NCBI GenBank assembly: GCA_964577175.1
Contig: CAZNYC010000001.1
Coordinates: forward strand, 41,494 to 105,493
Direction of reading: 5' to 3'
DNA: 64,000 nucleotides
From: BS750m-G62 sp964577175
Lineage (GTDB): Bacteria; Planctomycetota; Phycisphaerae; FEN-1346
The notes under the pieces are model-generated. The model was not told the origin of the DNA and searched no databases. It worked only from the letters and a program-made list of their open reading frames with translations. The translations under genes were made by a program, and so were the position numbers. Numbering within the stretch: position 1 is the stretch's first letter; every line of letters begins with the position of its first letter. Below are positions 8,460 to 16,098 of this stretch, piece by piece.

Positions 8460-10016
8460 TCAACGCTTCTTGCGTTCCCAGTGGAACGTGTCGCCGTCGA
8501 TCACGAGGCGCAGCGCGCGGCGGGACGTGGCCTGCGGCGCGAACCGCTTCGGGGCGGCGTCCCGCATCCGGCGCTTGACCTCGTCGTACGCCGGGTCGCC
8601 GGCGAGGTTCGTCCATTCGTGCGGGTCGTCGCGGACGTTGTACAGTTCCTCGCCCCCGTCGGCATAGTGGATGTACCGCCACTCGGCGTTCATGACGGCG
8701 TAACTGCCCCGCTCCATGTGCGGCAGGAGGACGGTGCGGTCGGCGGCCTTCGACGGATCGCCCAGGACGGGCGCGAGGGACGTGCCCTCCAGGCCGTCCG
8801 GCCGCGGCAGGCCGCACAGGTCGACGAACGTGGCGTACATGTCGATGAGGCTGACGCTCGCGCCCACCGTCGCGTTTCGGGCAACGCCCTGCCCCGCCCA
8901 CAGAAACGGCACGTGCGACGTGCGCTCCCACAACGTGTGTTTGCCCCACTGGCCCTTTTCGCCGTGGTGAAACCCGTGGTCGCTCCAGGCGACGATGACG
9001 GTGTTGTCCTTGTGGGGGCTCTTCTCCAGGGCGTCGAGGACGCGGCCGAGCATCGCGTCGCCGTAGGAGACGGCGGCCAGGTAGCCGCGGACGGCCTCGC
9101 GGACGGCCCCGAGTTCCTCCAGTTCCTTGTGGATGCGGCCGCGGTTCGTGAAGCGTTTGCGGACGTGGGCGGGCAAGTCGTCGAGGTCGTCCTCCTTGTA
9201 CGGCGGCAGGTCGATCTTCTCCGGATCGTACAGGTCGAAATACTTCTGCGGCGCGTAGTTCGGAAAGTGCGGCGTGTAGAGGCCGAGGGCGAGGAAAAAC
9301 GGCTGCTCGTGACGGCGGCGAAGCACCTCGCACGCCCAGTTCGTGCGAATCGTGTCGACCATCTCCTCTTCGCGGTCGTCGGCGATGGGCCCCCACTCCA
9401 GGAACCCGCCCGGCGTCACCCGGCGGTCGGTCTTGCGGTACCAGGGACTGTAAGGGCACGGGGCGGGCCGCGGCGCGTCGTCCATGAGGTAGCCGTTCAT
9501 CTGCCAGCCCATGTCCTTGACCTCCCGGCTGCGGGTGAAGTACTCGTCCCACCCGCGGAGGTCGACGAAGCCGGGCATGTGGTGGTACAGTTTGCCCGCG
9601 CCGAAGGTGCGGTACCCGCCCCGCTTGAACGCCATCTGGAGGGTCACGAGGTCGGGGTGGTCGACGTGGAAGATGTCATGGCTGTAGCAGCCGGTCGTGA
9701 AGGCGTGCCGGCCGGTGAAGATCGCCGTCCGCGACGGCGCGCAGAAGACGCCGGGCGCGTGGGCGCGGGTGAACGTCACGCCCCTCTCGGCGAGGCGCAG
9801 CAGGTTCGGCGTCTTCGCCTGGTTGTAGCCGAGCGGTTGGACCCAGTCGCAGAGGTCGTCGAAGGCGAAGAAGATGACGTTGGGCGGCCGCCTGGCGACC
9901 GGTGCGCCGCCGGCTTCCGCCGTGACAGGCTGCGGGAGCGGGCGCAGGCCGCTCAGGCTGAGCAGGCCCGCGGCGCCGGTTTGCCGGAGGAAGTTGCGGC
10001 GAGTGGCATGCAGCAT
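8460..10016 (-). CDS. Tat-exported sulfatase
   Basis: 518-aa type I sulfatase. A Tat signal (ATRRNFLRQTGAAGLL) starts at residue 4; the alkaline-phosphatase-fold domain begins at NVIFFAFDDL, giving the metal-binding Asp pair. The formylglycine motif CAPSR (in VFCAPSRTAIFTGRHAF) is intact, so maturation by a formylglycine-generating enzyme is expected. HGFHHGEKGQWGKHT supplies later active-site residues. Overall pattern is closest to iduronate-2-sulfatase-like planctomycete enzymes acting on sulfated polysaccharides. ATG at 10016 is preceded by AAAGGACG. It heads the exported hydrolase cluster. The exact sulfated sugar is unknown. Confidence 0.9.
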   Translation of the reverse strand: MLHATRRNFLRQTGAAGLLSLSGLRPLPQPVTAEAGGAPVARRPPNVIFFAFDDLCDWVQPLGYNQAKTPNLLRLAERGVTFTRAHAPGVFCAPSRTAIFTGRHAFTTGCYSHDIFHVDHPDLVTLQMAFKRGGYRTFGAGKLYHHMPGFVDLRGWDEYFTRSREVKDMGWQMNGYLMDDAPRPAPCPYSPWYRKTDRRVTPGGFLEWGPIADDREEEMVDTIRTNWACEVLRRRHEQPFFLALGLYTPHFPNYAPQKYFDLYDPEKIDLPPYKEDDLDDLPAHVRKRFTNRGRIHKELEELGAVREAVRGYLAAVSYGDAMLGRVLDALEKSPHKDNTVIVAWSDHGFHHGEKGQWGKHTLWERTSHVPFLWAGQGVARNATVGASVSLIDMYATFVDLCGLPRPDGLEGTSLAPVLGDPSKAADRTVLLPHMERGSYAVMNAEWRYIHYADGGEELYNVRDDPHEWTNLAGDPAYDEVKRRMRDAAPKRFAPQATSRRALRLVIDGDTFHWERKKR

Positions 10017-10702
10017 GGAACGTCCTTTCCGTGCCTCGGGGTCGGGCTGCAGCATCGCTATCGGCCCTCCGAGCGCCCGAGCCGACCCCTGTTTTGCAGG
10101 CTCTCCTCCCAAAACCGTCGTGGGCGTGGCGCTTTCTCCTGCGCGGGGCCCCATTTCGCCGCCGGCCTTGGCCGGCGCGTTTTGTCGAACGGCAGGCAAC
10201 AGGCGAACGGCAAACAGCGAACGGCAAAGCGGCGGCAGGCCGCCGCAATCCATAAACGGCAACGCCAACGGCCACGGCGAGATTCCTCCGCTCGGCCTCG
10301 CTGCGCGAGGCCTCGGTCGGAATGACACCGTGCGGCCGAAGGCCGCCTTGGAGTGCGGTGCCCTGGCACCGCCTTGTGTCGTTCCGGCGACACACACCAT
10401 ATCTCCTCGTGCCTCGCGACCCGGGCGAGGCCGGTCACCCGGGGGGGCCTACCGCGCCGGCGGGTTCCGGTCAAGCCGAATTTTGGTGCGTGTCACCGGA
10501 ACTCCACCGGAACTCCTGCCGGGACGAATATCGTAATCTGGTGCGCCCCAGGCGACGACACCGAATAGACGGCTGGAAGGAATCGGCCCTCCCAACGACC
10601 GGCGGGCAAACCTCAAAACCGCTTCCCGCTTGACAGGGGCTCGCTCATAGATGGGTGTCCCGGGACTTCGCACCATACTGTCGGCCGAGGGACCGGCTGC
10701 TG
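10017..10702. other. Non-coding stretch with dispersed repeats
   Basis: No convincing gene in about 690 bases; the long open frames here have no family features. 10099-10152 nearly duplicates 21711-21765. 10277-10326 is a GCGAGATTCCTCC...GGAATGACACC copy of the GTCATTCTGAG-ended repeat family. Around 10475-10530 there is a CCGGAACTCC direct repeat next to a GGTCAAGC-GAA-TGGT pattern that also occurs near the RAYT remnant at 11860-11905. Confidence 0.6.
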
Positions 10703-11141
10703 TTACCGGATACGGCGTAACGCGGAAAGCAAAACCCAGAAAGTCAGCGGTGGCATCAGTGTCGCTGCAAAGATGAGGTTGAGCACCCCTCTGGCGGGAG
10801 GATACAGACCGTCTGATGTGGCCTCCGGCCATTCCACCGGAAACGGGACAAGGGTGCCGAGCGCCACCGCGGCTGCTGTGAGCACGAGCCACAGGACGAG
10901 CGGAACGTGTAGGTGCCACCTGCGATTCGGGCACTCGCCCGCCAAATGGCTTACGCCGAGCACCGTCACGAATGCCCCCGCTGTGGCCAGACCGGCGAAG
11001 AGCGCTTCTAGGAACGGCTCGGGCGCCTGATCGAGAAATGGCGCGGGGGGGAAGAAACATCAGATACCCAAAGGTCCCGGCAGCCGCCAGCAGATAACGC
11101 AGCACGGGCCAGCAGGCCATCATGACGTGCTGAAGGGCCAT
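10703..11141 (-). pseudogene. Small multi-spanning membrane protein, frameshifted in a C7 tract
   Basis: ATG at 11141 (preceded by GGAAGAGG) opens a hydrophobic protein (MALQHVMMACWPVLRYLL, AAAGTFGYLMFLPP), then the frame is lost at seven consecutive C on the coding strand (G7 at 11045-11051 on the plus strand). Removing one C joins it in frame to PFLDQAPEPFLEALFAGL and on to the hydrophobic protein ending at 10703, giving about 146 aa with roughly four membrane segments. Either a homopolymer sequencing/assembly error, a genuine inactivation, or a slippage switch. It lies 12 bases downstream of another membrane-protein gene. Function unknown. Confidence 0.6.
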
Positions 11142-11153
11142 ACGCCTCTTCCT

Positions 11154-11537
11154 TCAAGAGTAACCGGCAGACGGGAAAATGAAGCACGCCGCAGCGGCGG
11201 CAGCATGGACCGCCAGGATAATCGCCACCACCATCGCCATACGCCGGAACGACGATGCAGATGCCCCCAACACCGCCCCGTAAAGAGGGAACTGCAAAAG
11301 GCCCACACCAAGAACCAGTATCGCAGACAGTCCGTACGGCTCACCTACTTCCCCGCTTAATCCGGGCAGGAGAATCATCGAATAGGGAAAAAACACCTTG
11401 GCCCACAGATAGTCGCCGTGGCCGCCGCCGGCGGATATGAACGCCAGCAACAGCGCGGGCAGTGTGAACAGCATTCCGACGCCCACGCCCATGACCACCC
11501 GCCAGATTGCCGACGTGCGCCTACGCGGCAGTGCCAT
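11154..11537 (-). CDS. Small membrane protein of unknown function
   Basis: 127-aa protein with about four predicted membrane segments (around residues 14-35, 46-60, 66-90 and 100-122). I recognise no family. The downstream frameshifted membrane gene starts 12 bases after it on the same strand, so the pair is probably co-transcribed and may form a small membrane complex. Both are flanked by repeat-rich DNA. Confidence 0.55.
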   Translation of the reverse strand: MALPRRRTSAIWRVVMGVGVGMLFTLPALLLAFISAGGGHGDYLWAKVFFPYSMILLPGLSGEVGEPYGLSAILVLGVGLLQFPLYGAVLGASASSFRRMAMVVAIILAVHAAAAAACFIFPSAGYS

Positions 11538-11639
11538 CGTCTGGTCTCCCGTGAGTCGGTTTAGACAGCTAACCCCTCTGCGGGCATCAAGGACCGGTTT
11601 GTCACAGCACTCGGGCCCACCCGGTTTATCTGGACGTAA

Positions 11640-11875
11640 TTATTCTTTCTCGCCCTTCCTCGGCCTGCCCGGCGCCACAGGGACGAGTCGCCGGTCCAGG
11701 CGGCGCTCCGGCCGACGCAGGAAGGAGACCTCGCCCGGCGGCCGGCCCGGCCGGCCGTGACGCCGCAGCCGCTCAAGCATCGCCCCGTCTTCTTCCGCCC
11801 GCAGAAACGCCCGCCAGTCGGTCGCCTCCGCCACCAGCGTACCTCCGGGGGAGACGGGGTCAAGCGAACAATGGT
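11640..11875 (-). pseudogene. C-terminal remnant of a RAYT (REP-associated tyrosine transposase)
   Basis: The minus-strand frame encodes DWRAFL, LERLRRHGRPGRPPG, FLRRPERRL and PGRPRK in that order, matching the C-terminal tail of RAYT/IS200-like transposases (DWR-FL, LRRH-RTGRPLG, F--RLER-LGR, PGRP-K). The catalytic HUH and tyrosine region is absent upstream, where the frame passes into unrelated sequence, so this is a degraded 3' piece of about 75 codons. RAYTs are known to be linked to REP palindromes, which this window holds in quantity. The assignment rests on recognised motif order, not on a search. Confidence 0.6.
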
Positions 11876-11966
11876 ATGTACGTGCCCCAAAATCCCGGAA
11901 ATCGCTGAGCGGCCGAAGCCGGAGGGTTATTCGGAGAGGCTCTATGACGGGAGCGGGCGGAAACGG

Positions 11967-13061
11967 TCAGTCGAACTTGTCGTAGAAGATGGCGTCGGGC
12001 GGCAGGCCCTTGTCTTCGAGGACGCGGGTGACGGCCTCGATCATCGGCGGCGGACCGCAGAGGAACGCCTGCCGCTCGCCCCCCGGCTCGAGGTACTTGT
12101 CGACCGAGAGGTGGATGAACCCCGTCTCGCCCTGCCAGTCGGCGTCGTCGGGGCCGGGTTCGCTCAGGGCGTAGACGACGTGGAAGTTCGGGTGCTTCTC
12201 GGCCAGGGCCAGCCACTTCTCGAAGTAGAAGGCGTCGGCGGTGGTGCGGCAGCCGAAGAAGAACCAGCACGACCGCTCCGGCTGCCGCGCGTATACGGTC
12301 TCGATGATGTTCTTGACGGGTGCCATGCCGCAGCCACCCGCCACGCAGACGAGTTCGACGTCCGGGTCCTCGTTCAGGCGGAACTCGCCGAACGGGCCGG
12401 TGAAGACGACCGGGTCGCCGACCTGGAGGTTATGGAGGTAGGTGGATCCGACGCCGCCCGGCACCAGCGTGACGACCAGTTCCACGTGCGTCGTGTCGTG
12501 GACCGGGGAACTGATCGAATAGGCCCGCCACTGGGGTCCCTCCGGCGAAGGCGCCTGGACCTGCACGTACTGGCCGGGACGCTGCGCGATCTCGGCCGGC
12601 TCGACGAGCCGGAGGCGGATCTCCTTCGTGTCGGGCGTCAGGTCGCGGGTGGACTCGACCTCGGCGGAGAAGAGTTGGACGTTGAGGATGTCCTCGGGAA
12701 TCTGGAGGTCCAGGGCCTCGCGGACCTTGACCTGGCACGCCAGGCGGACCCCCGACCGCATGTCGCGGCGGGAGAGGAACGGCAGTTCGGTCGGCAGGAC
12801 CCGGCCGCCGCCCGAGAGCACGCGGACCTTGCAGAAGCCGCACGTGCCCTTCCCGCCGCAAGCCGACGGGATGTAGATCTCGCCCTCGTTCAGGGTCTGG
12901 AGCAGCGTCTGGCCGCCCTCCACCTCCAGGACCCGTTCGCCGGCGTTGATCGAGATCGGGCAGACGCCGTAGTCCAGCAGGTAGCGTTCCGCGACCACCA
13001 GGCCGAGGGCCAGCACCCCCAGCAGGACGCCGACCACCAGGATGCTCCACACGAAGATCAT
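11967..13061 (-). CDS. nqrF: Na+-translocating NADH:quinone reductase subunit F
   Basis: 364-aa subunit that takes electrons from NADH. Residues 1-28 are the single membrane anchor; the 2Fe-2S ferredoxin domain has ligands Cys68, Cys74 and Cys77 (CGGKGTCGFC) plus Cys109 (RLACQVKV); then an FAD-binding ferredoxin-reductase domain (RAYSISSP) and the NAD-binding domain (GGCGMAPVKN, CGPPPM). Slightly shorter than the roughly 407-aa Vibrio protein but all cofactor motifs are present. The ATG at 13061 lies 5 bases after nqrE; open frame upstream of it is only overlap with nqrE. Last gene of a complete nqrABCDEF operon. Confidence 0.93.
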   Translation of the reverse strand: MIFVWSILVVGVLLGVLALGLVVAERYLLDYGVCPISINAGERVLEVEGGQTLLQTLNEGEIYIPSACGGKGTCGFCKVRVLSGGGRVLPTELPFLSRRDMRSGVRLACQVKVREALDLQIPEDILNVQLFSAEVESTRDLTPDTKEIRLRLVEPAEIAQRPGQYVQVQAPSPEGPQWRAYSISSPVHDTTHVELVVTLVPGGVGSTYLHNLQVGDPVVFTGPFGEFRLNEDPDVELVCVAGGCGMAPVKNIIETVYARQPERSCWFFFGCRTTADAFYFEKWLALAEKHPNFHVVYALSEPGPDDADWQGETGFIHLSVDKYLEPGGERQAFLCGPPPMIEAVTRVLEDKGLPPDAIFYDKFD

Positions 13062-13066
13062 GTCGC

Positions 13067-13672
13067 TCAGTCCAGCGAAGCCATGCCCATGAATCCCATG
13101 AACGCCAGGGCCATGACGCCCGTGACGATCATGACGATCGAGACGCCCCGGAATGCCGGGGGCAGGTTCGCGTACCCCATCTTCTGCCTGAGGCCCGTCA
13201 TCAGCGTAATGGCCAGCGCGAACGCCAGGCCCGACCCCAGCCCGTACCACGACGCCTGCCACAGGCTGTAATCGAAGATGTTGATGGCGAAGAGGCTCGC
13301 GCCCAGGATGGCGCAGTTGACGGTAATCAGCGGCAGGAAGATGCCCAGCGAGTAGTACAGCGTCGGGCTGAACCGCTCGACCACCATCTCCACCAACTGC
13401 ACGAACGCCGCAATCACCGCAATGAACACGACGAACTGGAGATGCTCCAGCCCCAGCGGCACGAGCACCTGGTGATGGATCACGTGGTTCAGGATCGTGG
13501 TCGAGGTCATGACGAACGTCACGGCCGCCCCCAGGCCGAGGCTCGTCTCGTACTGCTTCGAGCATGCCAGGAACGAACACATCCCCAGGAAGTAGACCAG
13601 GAGAATGTTGTTCGTGAAGATGGCCGCGAAGAAGATGACCAGCGCGCCGGGGCCGCCCGTCGGGTCGGTCAT
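13067..13672 (-). CDS. nqrE: Na+-translocating NADH:quinone reductase subunit E
   Basis: 201-aa polytopic membrane protein with the NqrE signature FFAAIFTNNILLVYFLGMC and a second-half repeat region (LPLITVNCAILGASLF). NqrD and NqrE are inverted-topology homologues that jointly ligate an iron centre within the membrane; the conserved cysteines lie in the two motifs quoted (GMC and NCA). The ATG at 13672 overlaps the nqrD stop codon in an ATGA, a sign of translational coupling. Same length class as family members (about 198 aa). Confidence 0.94.
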   Translation of the reverse strand: MTDPTGGPGALVIFFAAIFTNNILLVYFLGMCSFLACSKQYETSLGLGAAVTFVMTSTTILNHVIHHQVLVPLGLEHLQFVVFIAVIAAFVQLVEMVVERFSPTLYYSLGIFLPLITVNCAILGASLFAINIFDYSLWQASWYGLGSGLAFALAITLMTGLRQKMGYANLPPAFRGVSIVMIVTGVMALAFMGFMGMASLD

Positions 13673-14334
13673 GACTCGCCCTCCGTTTCCTTCTGGAGCC
13701 CCAGGGCGTAGAAGAGGGCCACGAGCAGGCCGAGGGCGATGAATCCCCCGGGCGCCATCTTCATCACGAGGTTCGGTTCGTAGCCCGGAATCTCCAGCAG
13801 GACCCACGACCGGCCGAACAGGATCCGCCCGCTGCCGGCGACCTCGCGCACCAGGCCGACGGCCGCCAGAACCATCGTGTAGCCCAGCCCGTTGGCCAGG
13901 CCGTCGATCAGGCTGTGGTGCGGCCGCTCGTGCAGGGCGTACGCCTCGGCCCGGCCCATGATGATGCAGTTGGTGATGATGAGGCCGACGTAGGCGCCGA
14001 GGCGTTTCGACATATCCCAGTAAAACGCCTTCAGGAACTGGTCCACCAGGATGACGAAGGTGGCGATGACGGCGACCTCGACGATCATGCGGATGCGGCG
14101 GGGAATCGCCCCGCGCATCACCGAGATCAGCAGGTTCGACATGAGGATGACGAACACCACCGCCGCCCCCATGACGAGCGAGTTCTCCAGCCGCGTCGTC
14201 ACCGCCAGGGCCGAGCAGATGCCCAGCACCTGGATGGCGATGGGGTTGTTCTTCCAGACGCCGGCCGTGAACGTCAGGATACCCTTCCGTTCGTCGCCCA
14301 GACCGACCGCCGGGTTGGGAGCGTCAGCCGCCAT
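13669..14334 (-). CDS. nqrD: Na+-translocating NADH:quinone reductase subunit D
   Basis: 221-aa integral membrane subunit. Signatures: NNPIAIQVLGICSALAVTTRLENSL early and LGAYVGLIITNCIIMGRAEA in the middle, with the two cysteines expected to ligate the shared NqrD/E iron centre, followed by LANGLGYTMVL. It pairs with NqrE in the sodium-translocating membrane core. The start at 14334 overlaps the end of nqrC by 11 bases and the end overlaps nqrE, so the whole set is one transcript. Confidence 0.94.
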   Translation of the reverse strand: MAADAPNPAVGLGDERKGILTFTAGVWKNNPIAIQVLGICSALAVTTRLENSLVMGAAVVFVILMSNLLISVMRGAIPRRIRMIVEVAVIATFVILVDQFLKAFYWDMSKRLGAYVGLIITNCIIMGRAEAYALHERPHHSLIDGLANGLGYTMVLAAVGLVREVAGSGRILFGRSWVLLEIPGYEPNLVMKMAPGGFIALGLLVALFYALGLQKETEGES

Positions 14335-14950
14335 CGCCGCCCTCCGCAGGCACCACCACCTCGGCCAGCGTCCGCTCGAGCATCGCCTCGACGCGCTGGC
14401 TGGTCATCGTCGCCCCGGTAATCGCCTGGATGTCCAGGTCCACCCGGCCGGCCCGCGCCGGCACCGGCATGCCGCGGAACTGGTTGCGGAACGCCGGCGT
14501 CTCGATCTCCGCCCCCAGGCCGGGCGTTTCGGAATGCTTGTAGAACGTGACGCGGCGAACGGTCTCCAGGTCCGGCGCCAGGGCCACGAACCCGTCAATC
14601 GTCCCCCACAACCCTTTGCCCGTAAACGGGACGGCGACGGCGTCGTCGGTCCAGTACGCCGGCCGGCCGGCCAGCGGCCGCTCGCGGACCGACCGCTCGA
14701 ACCGCTCGAGGATCTCGTCGTTGCTCGCCGGCCGCTCGGTGACCGTGGTGTGGCCAGTGTCGGGGTCGACACGCTCCGCGCGAACGGTCGTCGGGATGCC
14801 GAGCACGCGGAGGATGCTGCGGGCCCGCTCGGCCCGCTGGTTCGCCGCCCGGCGCTCGGCGGTGATCGCACGGCCGGCCGTCAGCAGCGCGGCGCACGCC
14901 ACTCCCACCGCCACCGCAAAGCCTACCGTGTACGCCGGTCGCCGTTTCAC
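14324..14950 (-). CDS. nqrC: Na+-translocating NADH:quinone reductase subunit C
   Basis: 208-aa subunit with one N-terminal membrane helix and an FMN-binding domain. The covalent flavin attachment threonine lies in ITGATMTSQRV near residue 180, the family S/TGAT motif. GTG at 14950 is chosen because it overlaps the nqrB stop as GTGA and is preceded by GGAGG at 8 bases; an upstream ATG at 14974 would create a longer overlap. Passes electrons between the NqrD/E iron centre and NqrB. Typical family length is about 250 aa, so this is a compact version. Confidence 0.92.
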   Translation of the reverse strand: MKRRPAYTVGFAVAVGVACAALLTAGRAITAERRAANQRAERARSILRVLGIPTTVRAERVDPDTGHTTVTERPASNDEILERFERSVRERPLAGRPAYWTDDAVAVPFTGKGLWGTIDGFVALAPDLETVRRVTFYKHSETPGLGAEIETPAFRNQFRGMPVPARAGRVDLDIQAITGATMTSQRVEAMLERTLAEVVVPAEGGDGG

Positions 14951-16098
14951 GCCTCGAGCCTCCGTGTGCGCCATCGAATCACGATTTCGTCGAGCGTCGG
15001 GGCCGCAATGTTGCCCAGCAGGATGGCGAACGTCACACCCTCGACGTACCCCGTCAGGTTCCGGATCAGCACCACCAGGGCGCCGATGAGCAGGCCGTAG
15101 AGCAGTTTCGCGGGGTTGGTGATGGGGCTGCTCACCGGATCGGTCGCCATGTAGACCGTCCCGAAGAGGAACCCGCCTGCGAAGAGGTGCCAGCCCACCG
15201 GGCCGAACGTCGCGGGCGCGGCCGCGTGCAGCACCGCGCCCAGCACCAGGAAACCGCCGATCGCCCCGCCGACCGTCCGCCACGGCACCACGCCCACCAG
15301 CACCAGGAACGCCGCGCCCAGAAGGATGCAGACGGCACTCGTTTCGCCGATGCATCCCGCGATATGGCCCCAGACGAGGTTCGCCACCGGCTCCGCCTCT
15401 TCGTAGAACGCCTCGGGCGCCTCCAGGGCCGCCTTGGCCTCCACGAGCGGCGTCGCCATGGTGACGGCGTCGACGGCCGAATCGGCGGTCTGCCCGGCTG
15501 CGGCTGTGGCATCGCCGTACGACGCCGGCGCGACGGCGTACTCCAGCAGCCGGCCCGGCCAGGCGGTCTTCGGCTCGATCCACGCGCCCATCCCCGTCGG
15601 GTACCCGACCGTCAGGATACACCGGCCGAGCAGGGCCGGGTTGAACAGGTTCCGCCCCGTCCCGCCGAAGATTTCTTTGCCGAGGATCACGCCGGCGGCC
15701 ACGCCGACCGCCACCATCCACAGGGGAATGCCGGGCGGCAGGGCCAAGGGAAAGATGAGGCCCGTCACGAGGAACCCCTCGTTGATCTCCTCCCGCCGCA
15801 CGCACGCGAAGAGGACCTCGATTATGCCGCCCACCACGTACGAGACGAGAATCACCGCCAGCACCCGCAGACCGAACAGGTACACCCCCGCCAGCAGCGG
15901 CGGCACAAGCCCGATCACCACCATCGACATGTAGCGTTTGACGTCGAGCGGGTCGCGGACCCAGGGCGGTGTGTCCGGGGCGGTGTCCGGCCAAAGGTGA
16001 AACGCCTCGATGGCGTCGAACAGCGGCCGGAAAAACCGCAGCGGCGGGCGCTCGAAGCGCGGCCGCAGCCGCTCGAAGAGACGCTCCACGACCTTCAT
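14947..16098 (-). CDS. nqrB: Na+-translocating NADH:quinone reductase subunit B
   Basis: 383-aa polytopic subunit (about ten helices) carrying FMN and riboflavin and forming the main sodium channel. Visible signatures are VRDPLDVKRYMSMVV, GLIFPLALPP, KEIFGGTGRNLFNPALLGR, and the FMN-attachment stretch DAVTMATPL, followed by a Glu/Ala-rich insert and IAGCIGETSAVCILLG. The C-terminal MATDPVSSPITNPAKLLYG is also diagnostic. Its ATG overlaps the nqrA stop (ATGA). Confidence 0.94.
   Translation of the reverse strand: MKVVERLFERLRPRFERPPLRFFRPLFDAIEAFHLWPDTAPDTPPWVRDPLDVKRYMSMVVIGLVPPLLAGVYLFGLRVLAVILVSYVVGGIIEVLFACVRREEINEGFLVTGLIFPLALPPGIPLWMVAVGVAAGVILGKEIFGGTGRNLFNPALLGRCILTVGYPTGMGAWIEPKTAWPGRLLEYAVAPASYGDATAAAGQTADSAVDAVTMATPLVEAKAALEAPEAFYEEAEPVANLVWGHIAGCIGETSAVCILLGAAFLVLVGVVPWRTVGGAIGGFLVLGAVLHAAAPATFGPVGWHLFAGGFLFGTVYMATDPVSSPITNPAKLLYGLLIGALVVLIRNLTGYVEGVTFAILLGNIAAPTLDEIVIRWRTRRLEA

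Noticed and set aside
10017..10702. tRNA or structured RNA gene in the gap
   Set aside because: No cloverleaf, T-loop pattern or known RNA signature was found; the structure is explained by repeats.
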